DNA of 64,000 nucleotides, taken from the NCBI GenBank assembly GCA_950295325.1, contig OX485804.1, positions 35,702,429 to 35,766,428 on the forward strand. Direction: 5' to 3'. The translations under genes and the position numbers were made by a program. The first letter of the stretch is position 1. Each line of letters opens with the position of its first letter. The stretch is from Polytrichum commune (lineage: Eukaryota; Streptophyta; Polytrichopsida; Polytrichales; Polytrichaceae). Positions 51,645 through 63,011 of this stretch are shown piece by piece. The notes beneath the pieces were generated by a model. It had not been told where the DNA came from and made no database searches. It was given only the letters and a program-made list of their open reading frames with translations.

Positions 51645-52615
51645 TTTGTAATAGGAGAGAACTTTGGGGTTGAACAATTCCAAGCTTTATCCATGGGCAG
51701 TGTTACTTCCAACATTTATGCTTGCCTTTTTTAGGGCTTTCGACTTCACATTATTATTACCATGTTTTAAGGAATGTAGTAGGAGAGAACGTAAAGATTG
51801 GACAAAGCAAAGTTGAAATCCCTCTAGAGTGAGAATCCTTTGAGCAAACATAACCAGTGTCAAAACCTACAAAATAACCTCCTACCATATTAGTAAGCGC
51901 CTTGGGCCCACCTCAACCCTTGATGACCCTAAAGTCCCCTAGCTTTCAAGCTTTACATTAGTTTACCATGTTTTGAGGATTGTACTACACCATATATGGT
52001 ATTTAGTGTCACATATGTAATAGTGTCACTTATCCTATTTTGAGGCATATGTTAGGTTACATTGATGATGAACAACTTCATCATAGTGTCACCCCATGAC
52101 ACTTGGCATTCAAGTGCGCTTGCAAATATTTTGGCATGAGTATGTTCAATAATGTTATGAGGTGCATGCCTATGTTAAACAACAGTCTACAAGTTGACTA
52201 AAATGTACACAAATGACACTTGCCATTAGTATGATATAAAATATCTTCCCCTTGCATACTAAAATACAAGACTATCATCCTAATCTGCTACTCTAAATGT
52301 CATAATGTAGATATTTTCTCACTTACATAAGTTATATATGTTGATGAATGGAATTATATAGCAATTAGCGGGCGTGAAACTTTGAGACCTCTAGGCATCT
52401 AGTTTAGGACCTTCGCAAATAGTGTATGTGACACTAAATACCATAAACAATGTAGTAGGAGAGAACTTGGAGATTGGAAAGCAAAGCTTAATCCCTCTAG
52501 AGTGAGAATGCTTCCAACAAACACAAGAAAAAAAGTGTCAAAACCTACAAAATAACTTCCTACCATATTATTAAGCACCATGGGCCCACCCCAATCCAGG
52601 ATGGCCCTAGGGTCC
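51645..52615 (+). repeat. Direct repeat pair flanking a MITE
   Basis: Copy 1 (about 51761-51930) and copy 2 (left part 51965-51984, right part 52453-52615) share CCATGTTTTxAGGA, TAGGAGAGAAC, CCCTCTAGAGTGAGAATxCTT and AAAACCTACAAAATAACxTCC. A more diverged third start (TAATAGGAGAGAACTTTGG) lies at about 51650. Copy 2 is split by the MITE at 51985. Confidence 0.8.
51985..52455. mobile_element. pogo-type MITE with TA target site
   Basis: The left end CTACACCATATATGGTATTT (running on to AGTGTCACATA) and the complement of the right end agree over ~31 bp with about five mismatches. TA lies at 51983-51984 and again at the right edge (52453-52454 or 52456-52457). Termini resemble those of the 42043, 43952 and 39360 elements. 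It is inserted into copy 2 of a direct repeat. Confidence 0.8.
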
Positions 52616-52936
52616 ACTAGTTTGGAACACAAAAGATGGGTTGAAACTAAGGTCCAAGACCAAAGAAACTTTAAAAGTCTTGGATAATCTTACACTCTGG
52701 GTTGAGAGCAAAATTTTGGACCCAAAAAGACTATACTAGGTCCAAGTCCAAGGTTTGAAAATGTGAAATGACATCGATATAGCATCACTTTCCTACCACA
52801 CCTTGATGGTTCTCAATCAAGAAATTACTCCTCCTAGTTTGAAAAAACTAATCTTCAAGATTGGGTCCAATCTTGAGCTGGAAGGTAAGGTCCATTCATG
52901 ATTGTTTTGGATCCCAAGTTTCTTGGACCTGGACCC

Positions 52937-53305
52937 TAAGGTATGTTGGTGTTATTCGGCTATGTTTCTTAATTGCACCCCCTATATTTGATTTGTGTGT
53001 AGTTAGGTGAAGATCAAAGAGCAAGCACAAAAAGACACGTGTTTAGAAGAGATTGGACAACGACTTCAAATTTTAACAACTGCTCCACACTCAATAATGA
53101 ACACGATTGAGAGGACCTATGTATTCAATTAAAAAATCAACAAACATGCACTTCCAATAACCATAACCATAACTAAATCCTTAGAGGGCTAAATTTTGCT
53201 GATACTTTAGTGTAGATTTGCTAATGCAACACAAGCCTCATTGTGTAAACCTAATTGGTAACACGTGGAGAATATGAAAACAAACCGGATAACACCCGCA
53301 TAGCT
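52937..53305 (-). mobile_element. MITE family A, copy 4 (inverted)
   Basis: Minus-strand copy of the family, but its first ~30 bp (TAAGGTATGTTGGTGTTATT) are the left-end type, not the complement of the right end, so both termini carry the same version. Its downstream side (53306-53770) is also shared with the flank of copy 5. Confidence 0.7.
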
Positions 53306-53775
53306 TGATGTAAAACCCATTCTAATAAATTCAAGGATGATGACAAACAAAGCTATAAAGTTTGAAACATTATCAGGCTAGGTGGTCAACCTCATATATG
53401 TACATGTTTTGAAATTCACACTCAATACTAGTTCATAAACAAAGACTAGAGATTTGACAATTTGTCAGAGACCTTCATGACCTAGCATAACTAAATAAAC
53501 ACACTTAACCCAGTACACTTTACCCTGTAAAACAATGCCACTATACTGGATAAACCCCACTAACAACGTTCACATGCTACTGGCTACCGGTAACCGGTTA
53601 TTAGTTATTAATATGATGTCTACTCCCTGCAAAGCATGAAGTAGTTTTACATCCAACGCCATTGCCCTAGGGCGTGGCCAAAGATGTTCTACGAACATAC
53701 ACTCTATTCACTCCTCCAGCCTCCTCCGGAGACTAGAGTTCTTCTTCTTCTTCTTCTTCTTCTTCTTCTTCTTCT
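53306..53775 (+). repeat. Segment duplicated at 58902-59345
   Basis: Shared words in order: AAGACTAGAGA, TTTACTCCCT, AAGTAxxTTxACATCCAAC, CGTGGCCAA, CACTCTATTCACTCC, then a TTC microsatellite (53739-53775; shorter in the second copy). It is non-coding. With the adjacent family A copies this makes a ~830 bp duplication. Confidence 0.65.
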
Positions 53776-54729
53776 TTCTACATGTTTTGAATTGCCCCAT
53801 CCTTTGTAGCCTGTATTTGGGATAACCACAACCACTAGCTCATTGTAATTTGTGATCATTAGCTTTTGAAAGCAAGTGTATTGTGTTGTTGTTTGTTATG
53901 AAGGCTCCACTATATGACACCTAGCGCCGGTGAGAGTGAATTATCACTCACATTGAACATTGAAACTTGATGCCCGATAGCTTTATATTGTAGGTGAGGG
54001 GCAGATTCAGTGGCATTTCTCCAAATAATCATTTCAAGTAAGGGGGAAAAAAAAAAGCTCCGACACCTAGGATTGAATTATCTAAATGACCCACAAAATT
54101 TTGAAATTATGTATATTTTGGCATATTTTTTGTTGACCATTAAGGGAAAAAAAGGTTTCATTGATATTTTCATCATTCATCATTTTTTCTATCAACAAAG
54201 AGGAGATGAACATGAGTGTGGAGCACGACTTTGTTGCGTTAAGTGCAAAGATGGAGATGGAGCGTGGTATGCAAAAGGAGGTATTGAAGAAGCATGTTGG
54301 ATGGCTGAAGAAAAAGTTAGAGCCGGTTTTGCTTCCACAAAAAACATAAGAAGAAGAGCGACCAAGCAAAAAATTGAAGGTTAGAGGCTCCTACACAAAT
54401 TGGTTTATTCTATCTCTCCTTAGGATCCAATTTTTGGTGTAGTTAAGCCACATAGAAATCTCACTATTGCTTTTTCTATTTGTGAGTGTCACACAAAAAT
54501 TTAGGAGAAAGCACAAGTGTTTATGATAAGTTTTCTCGAGGTTCCTTGTATGAGAGGTTTACACCAACAAGGTGCTTAAAGAGAAGTACAAAAATTATGT
54601 AAGCTTTGGCTTGTGTTATACCATAACTACAAAACATTGTACTATCATCTCCAATTACCCAACCTAGAAGGAGGAATTCTTACTATTTTGAGAAAGCAAT
54701 GAGTGGCATGGTAGCCTTTGTGTGTTAAT

Positions 54730-55931
54730 TGCGTACAACCTTGATTAAGGCAATCATTCAAAAGCAAGTCCCAACATTGTTACAAGATTCCTACCCTAGC
54801 GTATTCAAGGGTATCAATAGGGTGGACAAAACAATTTATTGAAAGAGAACTCAATTGGAGTTACCAAGCTTCAACAACAACATCAGGAAACATACGTACC
54901 GATTGGGAATTACAAGATAAGCAAATGGTCCTATGAGTAGCGAACCTAGTCAAATTGCTTAACATTCATGAAGCCTTGGTCGTTAATACATATTAGGTTG
55001 GCATACACTTCGTGTCAACGAGAGGTGCAAGAACATGGAAGACGAGAGGTTCCAAGCATATGGCAATATTTGGAGCCAAAGATAAACAAAAAATTATTGT
55101 GGAAGTATCTTCAAATGCCATGGGACAAATTTTGCATTTCCCAAACCATTCTACCGGATTGACCACAAAAAATATACATCCATTGAACGACGGTTGAATA
55201 TAATGCATAAACTCCAGGTGGCATATCACTTTCTCTTGCAATCATTGGTCTACATATTCCACTTGCAAGGAGTTTGTTCAAGAAATCTTGGAGCCTTATT
55301 GACATAGTCAAATTGAGAAATTACACTTACCCACAATCAAAAATTGATATGACTTGTAGATTGTTGGAGTGTATACAAATCATAGGATTTTTTGACTTGG
55401 GTAAAAATGACTCATTTACAAATGCTCATCATTTCATTCCAACAGATTGTACAGATGTTCTACAACCAACAAATGTCATCATCCAACGGCCATTGAAGCA
55501 TGCATTTCGACAAGAGTTTAATAGATACGCTATGGATTCTATCACTAAGAAATTAGATGTTGACAACGAGGTTGAAATGAACTTCCGAATGTCCATCATC
55601 AAGCCAAAAATATGCAATTGGTTGTACATATTTTGGCAACACATTATTACCAACCCTGATGTGGTAGTAAAGGGTTGGAAACACACTGGCCTTCTAAACA
55701 CATTTGATTGCAATCTCCAGACACAAACTATGGAGGGGAATATGAAAATATATTTGTTCACAACAAAAAGCAATAACATTGAACAAAAGTATCTCAATAA
55801 GGGTGAGGAAGGCACAAATCCATATGATTCAGCTTCATTGTGATGGAAAAAATGACAATATTTGTTCACTTATTCAAAAGAAGTGTCATCCGAGAAGTTA
55901 CCATAGTGACATAAAATATCATATTTAGTGT
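54730..55931 (+). pseudogene. Dead pogo-like (DDE) transposase and its 3' terminus
   Basis: Translated fragments follow a pogo/Tigger-type DDE transposase in order: IKAIIQKQVPTLLQ, WTKQFIERELNWSYQASTTT, ANLVKLLNIHEALVVN, VSTRGARTWKTRGSKHMAI, DKQKIIVEVSSNAMGQ, WHITFSCNHWSTYSTCKEF, DCWSVY, FIPTDCTDVLQPTNVIIQRP, LKHAFRQEFNRY, VVKGWKHTGLLNTFDCN. The frame is broken by stops (54934, 54994, 55195, 55201) and at least two frameshifts (about 55300-55355 and 55415-55425). The first catalytic Asp codon is TAT (54991), the second is kept (GAT at 55359), and the third is AAT (55472). 55856-55931 matches pogo-related MITE ends. The 5' terminus was not found. Confidence 0.85.
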
Positions 55932-56126
55932 ACTTAAGTTGTTTGGGTAAAAAATGATACTCTCAATCAAATGTTACAGTAATGTGTAACTCCAAGTGGT
56001 AAACCACACTAATTACACAAAATAGTGTAGTGACAAACGAACCGGCTGAGTTTGAGAAATAACTAGTTGAAGTTCAAAGACTTCAACAACAATCACCAAG
56101 CATATTAGAGGAATATGTGGATTATG

Positions 56127-58431
56127 CACGGGGGGGTCACACCCCCTTACATTTTGTAACCACGTGCGATAATGGGGTATTTAATGGGGGGGTATTTATG
56201 CACCTCTCGGTATTTTTTCCCTCCCTATTTGTAGATATAAAGTTACTTTGACATATTTTTAAGCACCCTATGTTTATTTGTAAATTTTTAGAGAGACCAA
56301 TTTTTGGCATCATATATTTTTTATAAATCGTACAAGTACCAAATAATGAACGGAATACTATAGCATTGCAAAATCAACTATGTGAGCAACAAACGTTCCA
56401 CACCATCCATCTTATTATTTAATCGGTTTCAATTAGTTATACCAATGCTAATGCATTCAAAATGCCATTCAAAACACAACCAATAACACTTGGAGTTTAG
56501 TTAAAAGATTACCAATGAACATGAAGATAACAAAATGTACAAGCTAACATAGACAAGTTGTAAACACGGATAGAACAAAACAAAAATTATAATCAATTGT
56601 CATAAGACATGAAATTTTGCATAATTATCTACTCCAAAACAAAAGATTGCATTCAATTGAAAAAACCAAATACAAAAATTGAAAACGTTTATTTTAATTG
56701 TGTTTACAAACACATTCAACCTTGTACCAAATATTTACAATGTGAAGGGTTAGGATATAACTGTGCACCCTCCGATACATGTCAAGGTACATATCGATAT
56801 CCTCTACAATATCATGATAAGACAAAATGTTTTGGAGAGGTTTAACACCAATGATGACAAATAACTAAAACTAATTGTTGGCATGAGGCGGGCAACCTTC
56901 GAAGTCTCCAACCACTCCATCACGTATCCTCCAAGGCAAAGCGCAATCCTCTAAGTCTACCATGGTGAGGTGTCAAATGTTGTAGCGCATCATCGATCAT
57001 CTACAAAAGGTTGTTGTAGCAAAAAGATAATGAATAAAATGTTGGCATATTAGACACTACTAGTAAGACAAGTAAAACTAATAACAAAAATTTATGAAGA
57101 ATGAACTACATTCCAATCTTAATTCTCATAATTTCATGGCTTGAAAACTAGGTTTTTTGAGTTAGAGAATTGAACATGTTCATTCAGAAATCTATACAAG
57201 ACCAAACAACAAGAAAATGTGCAAATTCAAGGTTTAGGAAAGCATAATACCTAGCTTCCTCCGAAATTGGATTGAAAATCAACTCATCATCTTCATGCAT
57301 TTGAAAAGTTTAGTATATGTTTATCACTTTAACCATCCAATGCTCATTGATAAACGACATCTTTGAATGAAGCAAGAGAATTTCATAGATCAAATAACAC
57401 CTACTAACTTAGAAAAAAATTCCATAACAATCATGCATGATTTGTACACTAGAAAGAACATTAGTCATTTTGTGATATGGATATGGAGTAACAAACAATA
57501 TCTTACATCACTATTAATTTCATGTTGACTTTTCAACAAATTCATTCAAGGAGTTCCCATCAACCGGATCAAGCTCAAAGACATCCCTCTCTACATCAAA
57601 TGACATAGTCACTGTGCAAATTATGCTATCTACATCAACCCAAATAGAATCTGAGTGGTCATATTTGAATTTAAAGTGTCTGGGGACTTTTCTAAAATAA
57701 CTAAGATAGACCATAAAACTAGATCCGACAATATTTGTTTTTTTACCTTTGTTTACCTCCCGATTAAGAAGATCAATAGGATGCCTGCAACTTCCCCACC
57801 TTGTACCTACCTTTCGTCTCATTTTCTGAACTCATCCTATACACCATGTGCCCCGGTCAACTCTATTGAGGACACATGTAGGTTGCAGATTTTTGGAAGG
57901 ATTTCCCCTAGTCCTCCTAACAACTGATTTAACTGTAGATGAGATAGTTGTCGTACTTCTCTGCATAAAATACACTCCACAATCCATCCCAAGACCCTAC
58001 CCAAACGCTTCAACGCCTTCACGCCACTATGCTTGTCCAAACCCTAAGCCAACCCAAGGGCCGTTGAGAAGTCACAATGTTCCTTCCCCCAAAAAAATCC
58101 ACAACATTTTCCCTCCATTCTAACACTTTTCATTCAAATTTGGACAGAATTTACATAATTCTTCATCCAAGTAGTCAAACCCATAATTATTCTATTGATT
58201 CTACTACACACATTTGGGGGGATCCAATATCTATAATCCTATTTTTTTTCTACTGATTACTAAAATGGAGGAATTATTCACCGCCCTATTTTATATATAA
58301 TCATGTATGGGACATATTTCCAAAGCTATGGTAGATCTAACGAAGTTATAAATTTTACCCTCAATGAATTAAATTGACCCTATTTTTTTATCTCACGTGG
58401 TTTCTAAAATTCCGATAGTCACCCCCCCGTG
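56127..58431. mobile_element. hAT-like element, long copy (2305 bp), perfect 8 bp target duplication
   Basis: The left end is CACGGGGGGGTCAC and the complement of the right end is CACGGGGGGGTGAC. GGATTATG flanks both sides exactly (56119-56126 and 58432-58439). Its outer ~570 bp (left) and ~290 bp (right) match the short element at 23362-24183 in inverse orientation. The middle (about 56700-58140) is extra. No hAT transposase motif was recognised. Minus-strand open frames in the middle (57822-57520, 58040-57837) are described separately. Confidence 0.85.
57520..58040 (-). pseudogene. Unidentified broken coding-like frames inside the long hAT-like element
   Basis: Two minus-strand frames, 58040-57837 (KHSGVKALKRLGRVLGWIV) and 57822-57520 (KVGTRWGSCRHPIDLL, then FMVYLSYFRKVPRHFKFKYD and DVFELDPVD), have protein-like composition and are separated by a stop and a frame change. 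I do not recognise the family. They could be a remnant of an element-encoded protein or a captured host fragment. Confidence 0.35.
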
Positions 58432-58524
58432 GGATTATGCTTCAAAAAGGGGGGGGGGGGGTGGATCAAAAGATCACAACATGATGTAACCGATTGGACT
58501 TGAAAAGACTAGGATTTTGACCAT

Positions 58525-58901
58525 GTAGGATAGATGGTTTTAAGTGGCTCATCTTCTTAATCGGACCTCTATATTTGATTGGCATGTGGTTCAGTGAGGT
58601 CCAAATAGCAAACGTCATAAAGGCACATGTTTAAAAATGATTGGACTACATCTTCAAATACCAATAACTACTCTACACTCAATAGTGATAACAACTAGGA
58701 AGCTCTGTATTCAATTAAGAAATCAACAAACATGTAGCTCCACTAACCATAACTTCATTAGGGGAGGTTTGATTTTCATTGTGGTTTTGGTACACAATTC
58801 ATTGTAGATTTGCTAATGCAATACAATTTTTATTGTGTAAATATAACTGGTAGAAGTTGGAGAACATGAAACAAGGAACCAAACAACACCCACATACCTT
58901 A
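58525..58901 (-). mobile_element. MITE family A, copy 5 (inverted)
   Basis: It starts near TAGGATAGATGGTTTTAAGT and ends AACACCCACATACCTTA, the complement of the family's left terminus. The body is collinear with the other copies on the opposite strand. Confidence 0.75.
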
Positions 58902-59345
58902 CCTTATGTCCAAAACTCGCTGCACAATATGTTCAAACATATAAACATAATCGTTGCACAATATGCACATTCTATACTAGTCCATAAGCGAAGACTAGAG
59001 AACCGACAACCTATCACAAACCTCCATAACTCACTATAAATAAACTTACAAAGAAACAATATTTTACACATAAAATGTGTGTGTGTGTGTATATATATAT
59101 AACATAAGTACCCTACCCCCCTAAATATTACTACGCTCTAGATTGGCTCCCACCAAGGAAGCCTACATATTGTCGGTTATTATCAATGGTTGCTAGTTAC
59201 TAACTATAGTGTTTACTCCCTACCAGGGGTGAAGTATGTTCACATCCAACATCATTGTCCCTGGGACGTGGCCAAGGATGTTTTACGAACAGACACTCTA
59301 TTCACTCCAACTTCCTTTGAAAACATGAGTTCTTCTTCTTCCAAA
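58902..59345 (+). repeat. Second copy of the 53306-53775 segment
   Basis: Same block order as the first copy (CTAGTCCATAAGCGAAGACT, TTTACTCCCT, ACATCCAACATCATTG, CGTGGCCAAGGATGTT, CACTCTATTCACTCC). It contains a GT/TA microsatellite at 59078-59100. Confidence 0.65.
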
Positions 59346-59712
59346 ACTCTCCCCGGACATAGGAGAGGGTAAGAAAGGACACCCACGGGAATAAAGGATG
59401 GTCACGCTTAAATAATGGGTGAGGAGTGAGAGTACCACTTCGAAACATGTCCGAGTCGAGTCATGAAATTCCTTCACGTTCAAGTAAGTAAAGTGCCACC
59501 TGAACAATTGAGGGGCCCCATGTTACATGAAAGCCGACCGTTGGACCAATGGGTCCGCCCACTTCCACACACGTGTAGTGGAAAGGGTCAAACAATTGGC
59601 TCACGAAGCCTCATCGTTACGGTATAAAACGCATGGTTCAAGGACACGGACTACGCATACGCTTGTATGCTCGTTCCATGGTTCGAGGCCGTTGGGAAAC
59701 TACATGGTGAGG

Positions 59713-60090
59713 TATGCGTGTGTTATGCGGTTCGTTTTTTCATGTTCTCCAACTTTTGTCGATTATATCCATGCAACGATGACTTCTTGTTGCATTGGGG
59801 GATCTATGATGAAGCATCAGCAAAAATCGGATCGGAAATCGAACCACTCTTGATTTAGTTATGATTATCGAAGGTCCATGTGTGCTTATTCTTTAACTAA
59901 ATGCCTAAATCTCCCCCTCCCTCCCTCCAGTTGTGTTGACTATTGAGTCTAGAATGGTTGATAATTTTTGAGAACGTAGTCCAATCTCTTTAAAAATACG
60001 TGCCTTGTTGGGGTTCCATTCTTAGATACAACCTAACCACACACCACTCGATTCTTATAGGCGTCCAATTAAGATGAATCATCAAACAAG
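59713..60090 (+). mobile_element. MITE family A, copy 6 (diverged)
   Basis: GAGGTATGCGTGTGTTATGC, CATGTTCTCCAACTTTTGTC, GGGGGATCTATGATGAAGCA and TTGACTATTGAGTCTAGAAT follow the family order. The terminus is degraded and a CCTCCCTCC tract lies in the middle. Confidence 0.65.
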
Positions 60091-60790
60091 GCCAACATAG
60101 CTTACAAGGGCATGTTGTTGCAAGCATCGCATGGTTGATTTCAGTTTACATATGAATTATTTCAAAATATTCTTGATCGAATCTTTGCTTCCAATTGGAA
60201 TTGCGACGAAGCCTAATTCGGTTACTTATGTTGCATGGTATATATATGTGAGTGGTGTATGGTTGGGTTTGCATCTAAGAACGGACAACAAAAGACATGT
60301 ATTCATGGGGGTGTGCATGCATAGCTAAAATAATATAAACATGGTGTGCGTACATTGGCCCTAAATTAAATATCCCTTCATACAAAGTTTTTGGCCACAA
60401 AAAAAAGCTCATACAAACTTACAAATAAGAATGAGCCTAGAGTATTCACACATGTTGGAAAATAGTAGATTTTGAAACATCTAACATACATGTACTCCAA
60501 AAATATGACGCCTATACCTCTTAGTGTTGGCTTATGTGTCTTATTGCACTATAAACATTGTGATATATCTACAAATAAAGAATTTGAATACCCTATAGCT
60601 ATGTGTATTTTGCATCATATGCCCTTATATAGTATCCCTTCTATGCACTCACGTGGTGGGTATGGCAAATATTGAGTGCACCCTCCAAGCATGTATGAGA
60701 AGGGATTGAACCATGTGCTTCGGATTCTTAAATATTATAGGTTCATTAGTCACCGTAATTGAGGGATTAATATGATCGTTTAAGAAGAAC
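60091..60790. other. Gene-free AT-rich sequence
   Basis: No gene, RNA or repeat boundary could be supported. Confidence 0.45.
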
Positions 60791-61203
60791 ATAACATTAC
60801 TCAACCATGTGGATCAGTTCTATTGACTATCCCTGTAATATGTCAATTATAGTATGTGGGGCCCCCAAACCAAGTAATAATATTTATTTACTATTCATAT
60901 TGTACATTCATGTTGACATTTGGAATTTTGGTTGGAGTTATACTCATGGTCTACTCATAAAAATCATTCTTCATCCCAACATTATTCATAGGAAGCATTG
61001 TTCATCCGGACATTCTTCACTGAAAATATTATTCATAACAACACTACTCATTGACAATACCAACATTATTCACAATATTCATGCCGGTAGTGATTTCTTC
61101 CTATTATCTAAGTTTATTCTCGTGAAGGTCATATAGTGGAGGCTCGTTTCATAGATTAAATATAGAATGGACTACAACCATGCAACTGAATAATGTTATG
61201 AAG
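60791..61203. mobile_element. MITE family D, complete copy
   Basis: The left end CATAACATTACTCAACCATG is matched by the complement of the right end (CATAACATTATTCAGTTGCA). The interior is rich in ACATTATTCATxx words. A second copy begins at about 63012 and is interrupted by another element. No protein is encoded. Confidence 0.7.
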
Positions 61204-61359
61204 GAGCATTTTGCATTTTTCTCTTACTTTAGACCGCATGCAAACAATGAGTTCCCATGAAGAACTGCATAGAACGAACGGCTTCTTGCATGGAGAATGG
61301 GTAACAATATCATACCCAAACATAGCTTCACAATTATTTCTCCTCATTCATGTTCCTTG

Positions 61360-61516
61360 GGTCCCAACATTACTAAGCAGTGTGCATTTGTTTTGTGGGC
61401 CTTGAGAACATAACTATGAGATGCATAAAGCTTGTGTTGGGAGACTCGGATTTAGGTTCAGCTTCAAGCATCCCATGGTTATATTGTGAGGGCCCACAAT
61501 TGCTTAATAATGTTAT
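61360..61516. mobile_element. Fold-back relative of the 43310-43462 element
   Basis: Ends AACATTACTAAGCAxTGTG and complement of CATAACATTATTAAGCAATT. Inner arms ATAACTATGAGATGC and GCATCCCATGGTTAT pair across a loop. It is more diverged than the copy at 43.3 kb. Confidence 0.55.
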
Positions 61517-61667
61517 GAACTTAACCTCATACATTGTATATTACTTATCCAGTTGTCTATCATATCCAAAATCTTATCCACCACATCTCATAAATGATAG
61601 GTAGCAGGTATGGTACTAAGTGCCCTGTAGGTACTTGCATTCGTGCAAAAGATGTGAAGGTGCTTGA

Positions 61668-62169
61668 GGGCCACTTCACACACGAGACTGAGAGCCCGTG
61701 ACCATTACACTTCAAGCACTCTCATTGGTGGAAAAGGTGGAGCCGGTCCAAGTTCGCTTCACACTACACTTGAGGGACCAACGGAGTATGTGAATGCAAG
61801 TTGGATGTACAATCTACATGGATCCCTACATGGCATCCAATGGATCATGTTTCATGGTCACTTGGACTATTTTTAAAAACCCACCTCTTGGAGGCAGGCC
61901 TAACACAAAACCAGGAGACCATGGTACTCCAAAATCTCAAAATTGTTGATTTATTAGATATTATCATGTGTGAGGACCACAAATGAATATTATTTCATTG
62001 AAATAGCATTTGGTTGAGGGCCCGAGCACATATGACTTCACACTAGACTTGAGGGCCCGTGACCACACTACATGATTTTGGAGGTGTCTTGGAACGGCCT
62101 TTGGACACTTTCTTTTGGGTTTTCACAATTTCATGGTAACGGCTCTTGGCTCGTATGTGAAGTGGCCTT
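61668..62169. mobile_element. MITE with GGGCCACTTCACA termini
   Basis: The left end GGGCCACTTCACACACGAGA and the complement of the right end (AAGGCCACTTCACATACGAG) continue into AGAGCCGTxACCAT, giving an inverted repeat of about 40 bp. Related words (GAGGGCCCGTGACCA) recur inside near 62050. No clear target duplication. Confidence 0.65.
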
Positions 62170-63011
62170 CACTTCACACAACAACATGCCCTAGGCGATA
62201 AGCAAGTTCACCACAAATTAGTACAAAAATTGAGCAAAGTGCCACATGTCAATCTCCTATTAGTTGAAACCGTACAAAATTTCATGTGTTACCTCAAAAG
62301 ATTAGCATTTCAGCACTAAAGTGTAGAACTTGCTTATCACTTACATGAACCGGGAAAGGAAGCTAAACCATTTGATTGCAGATTAGTATAAACTCCATGA
62401 GAGAATACTCAAACAGTTTTTCACTTTAGTAGCATGTGGACTTTGGAGTAGATTGCATGGAATGAATGAGCGCAACATAACATTCTTCGACCCATGACCC
62501 TTATTTATGTAAGGGACTGGCCAAAGTCCACATTCAATTTGAAATATGAGAATACCCGCATCCAAGGCTTGGATTCAAGCTCCGAATGGAATTGTCCCTT
62601 GGGCCCATGGACCAAAATTGAGTTGTTGAGGAATGTTACAAAACCACACCTCTTCGAATCTTGATTATTACCACCCTTTAATATTGGATCATATAAAATT
62701 GGACAATTGCCTCTAACAATCATTGCATAACAAGTATCACACTCTAACAATCTTTACATATGTTGACATACTTGGTAATTTATTTGTGTGCCACATCAAC
62801 TTTGCTATGTTTTTTTAACAAGTACCACTTTTGCTTCCAACAGCAAGTAATAAGTGTCCAAGGTGCCAATGATATCATGGTAGTGTGACCACTTGGGGGT
62901 GGAGTATTTGTGGCGTGTTGTAAACAACCACCACAATAGAGTGAACTGGTCCTAAAATGTGACCATTTTTCCAGGTGGAATGCAATAGTTATAATGCCTT
63001 CATTTTCACAA
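62170..63011. other. Gene-free sequence
   Basis: Nothing recognisable. The minus-strand frames at 62505-62750 and 62780-63022 match no family I know. Confidence 0.4.

Noticed and set aside
54010-54384. 124-codon frame upstream of the pogo relic
   Set aside because: It could belong to the element's 5' part but shows no recognisable helix-turn-helix, and its frame has no conserved block; not included in the pseudogene.
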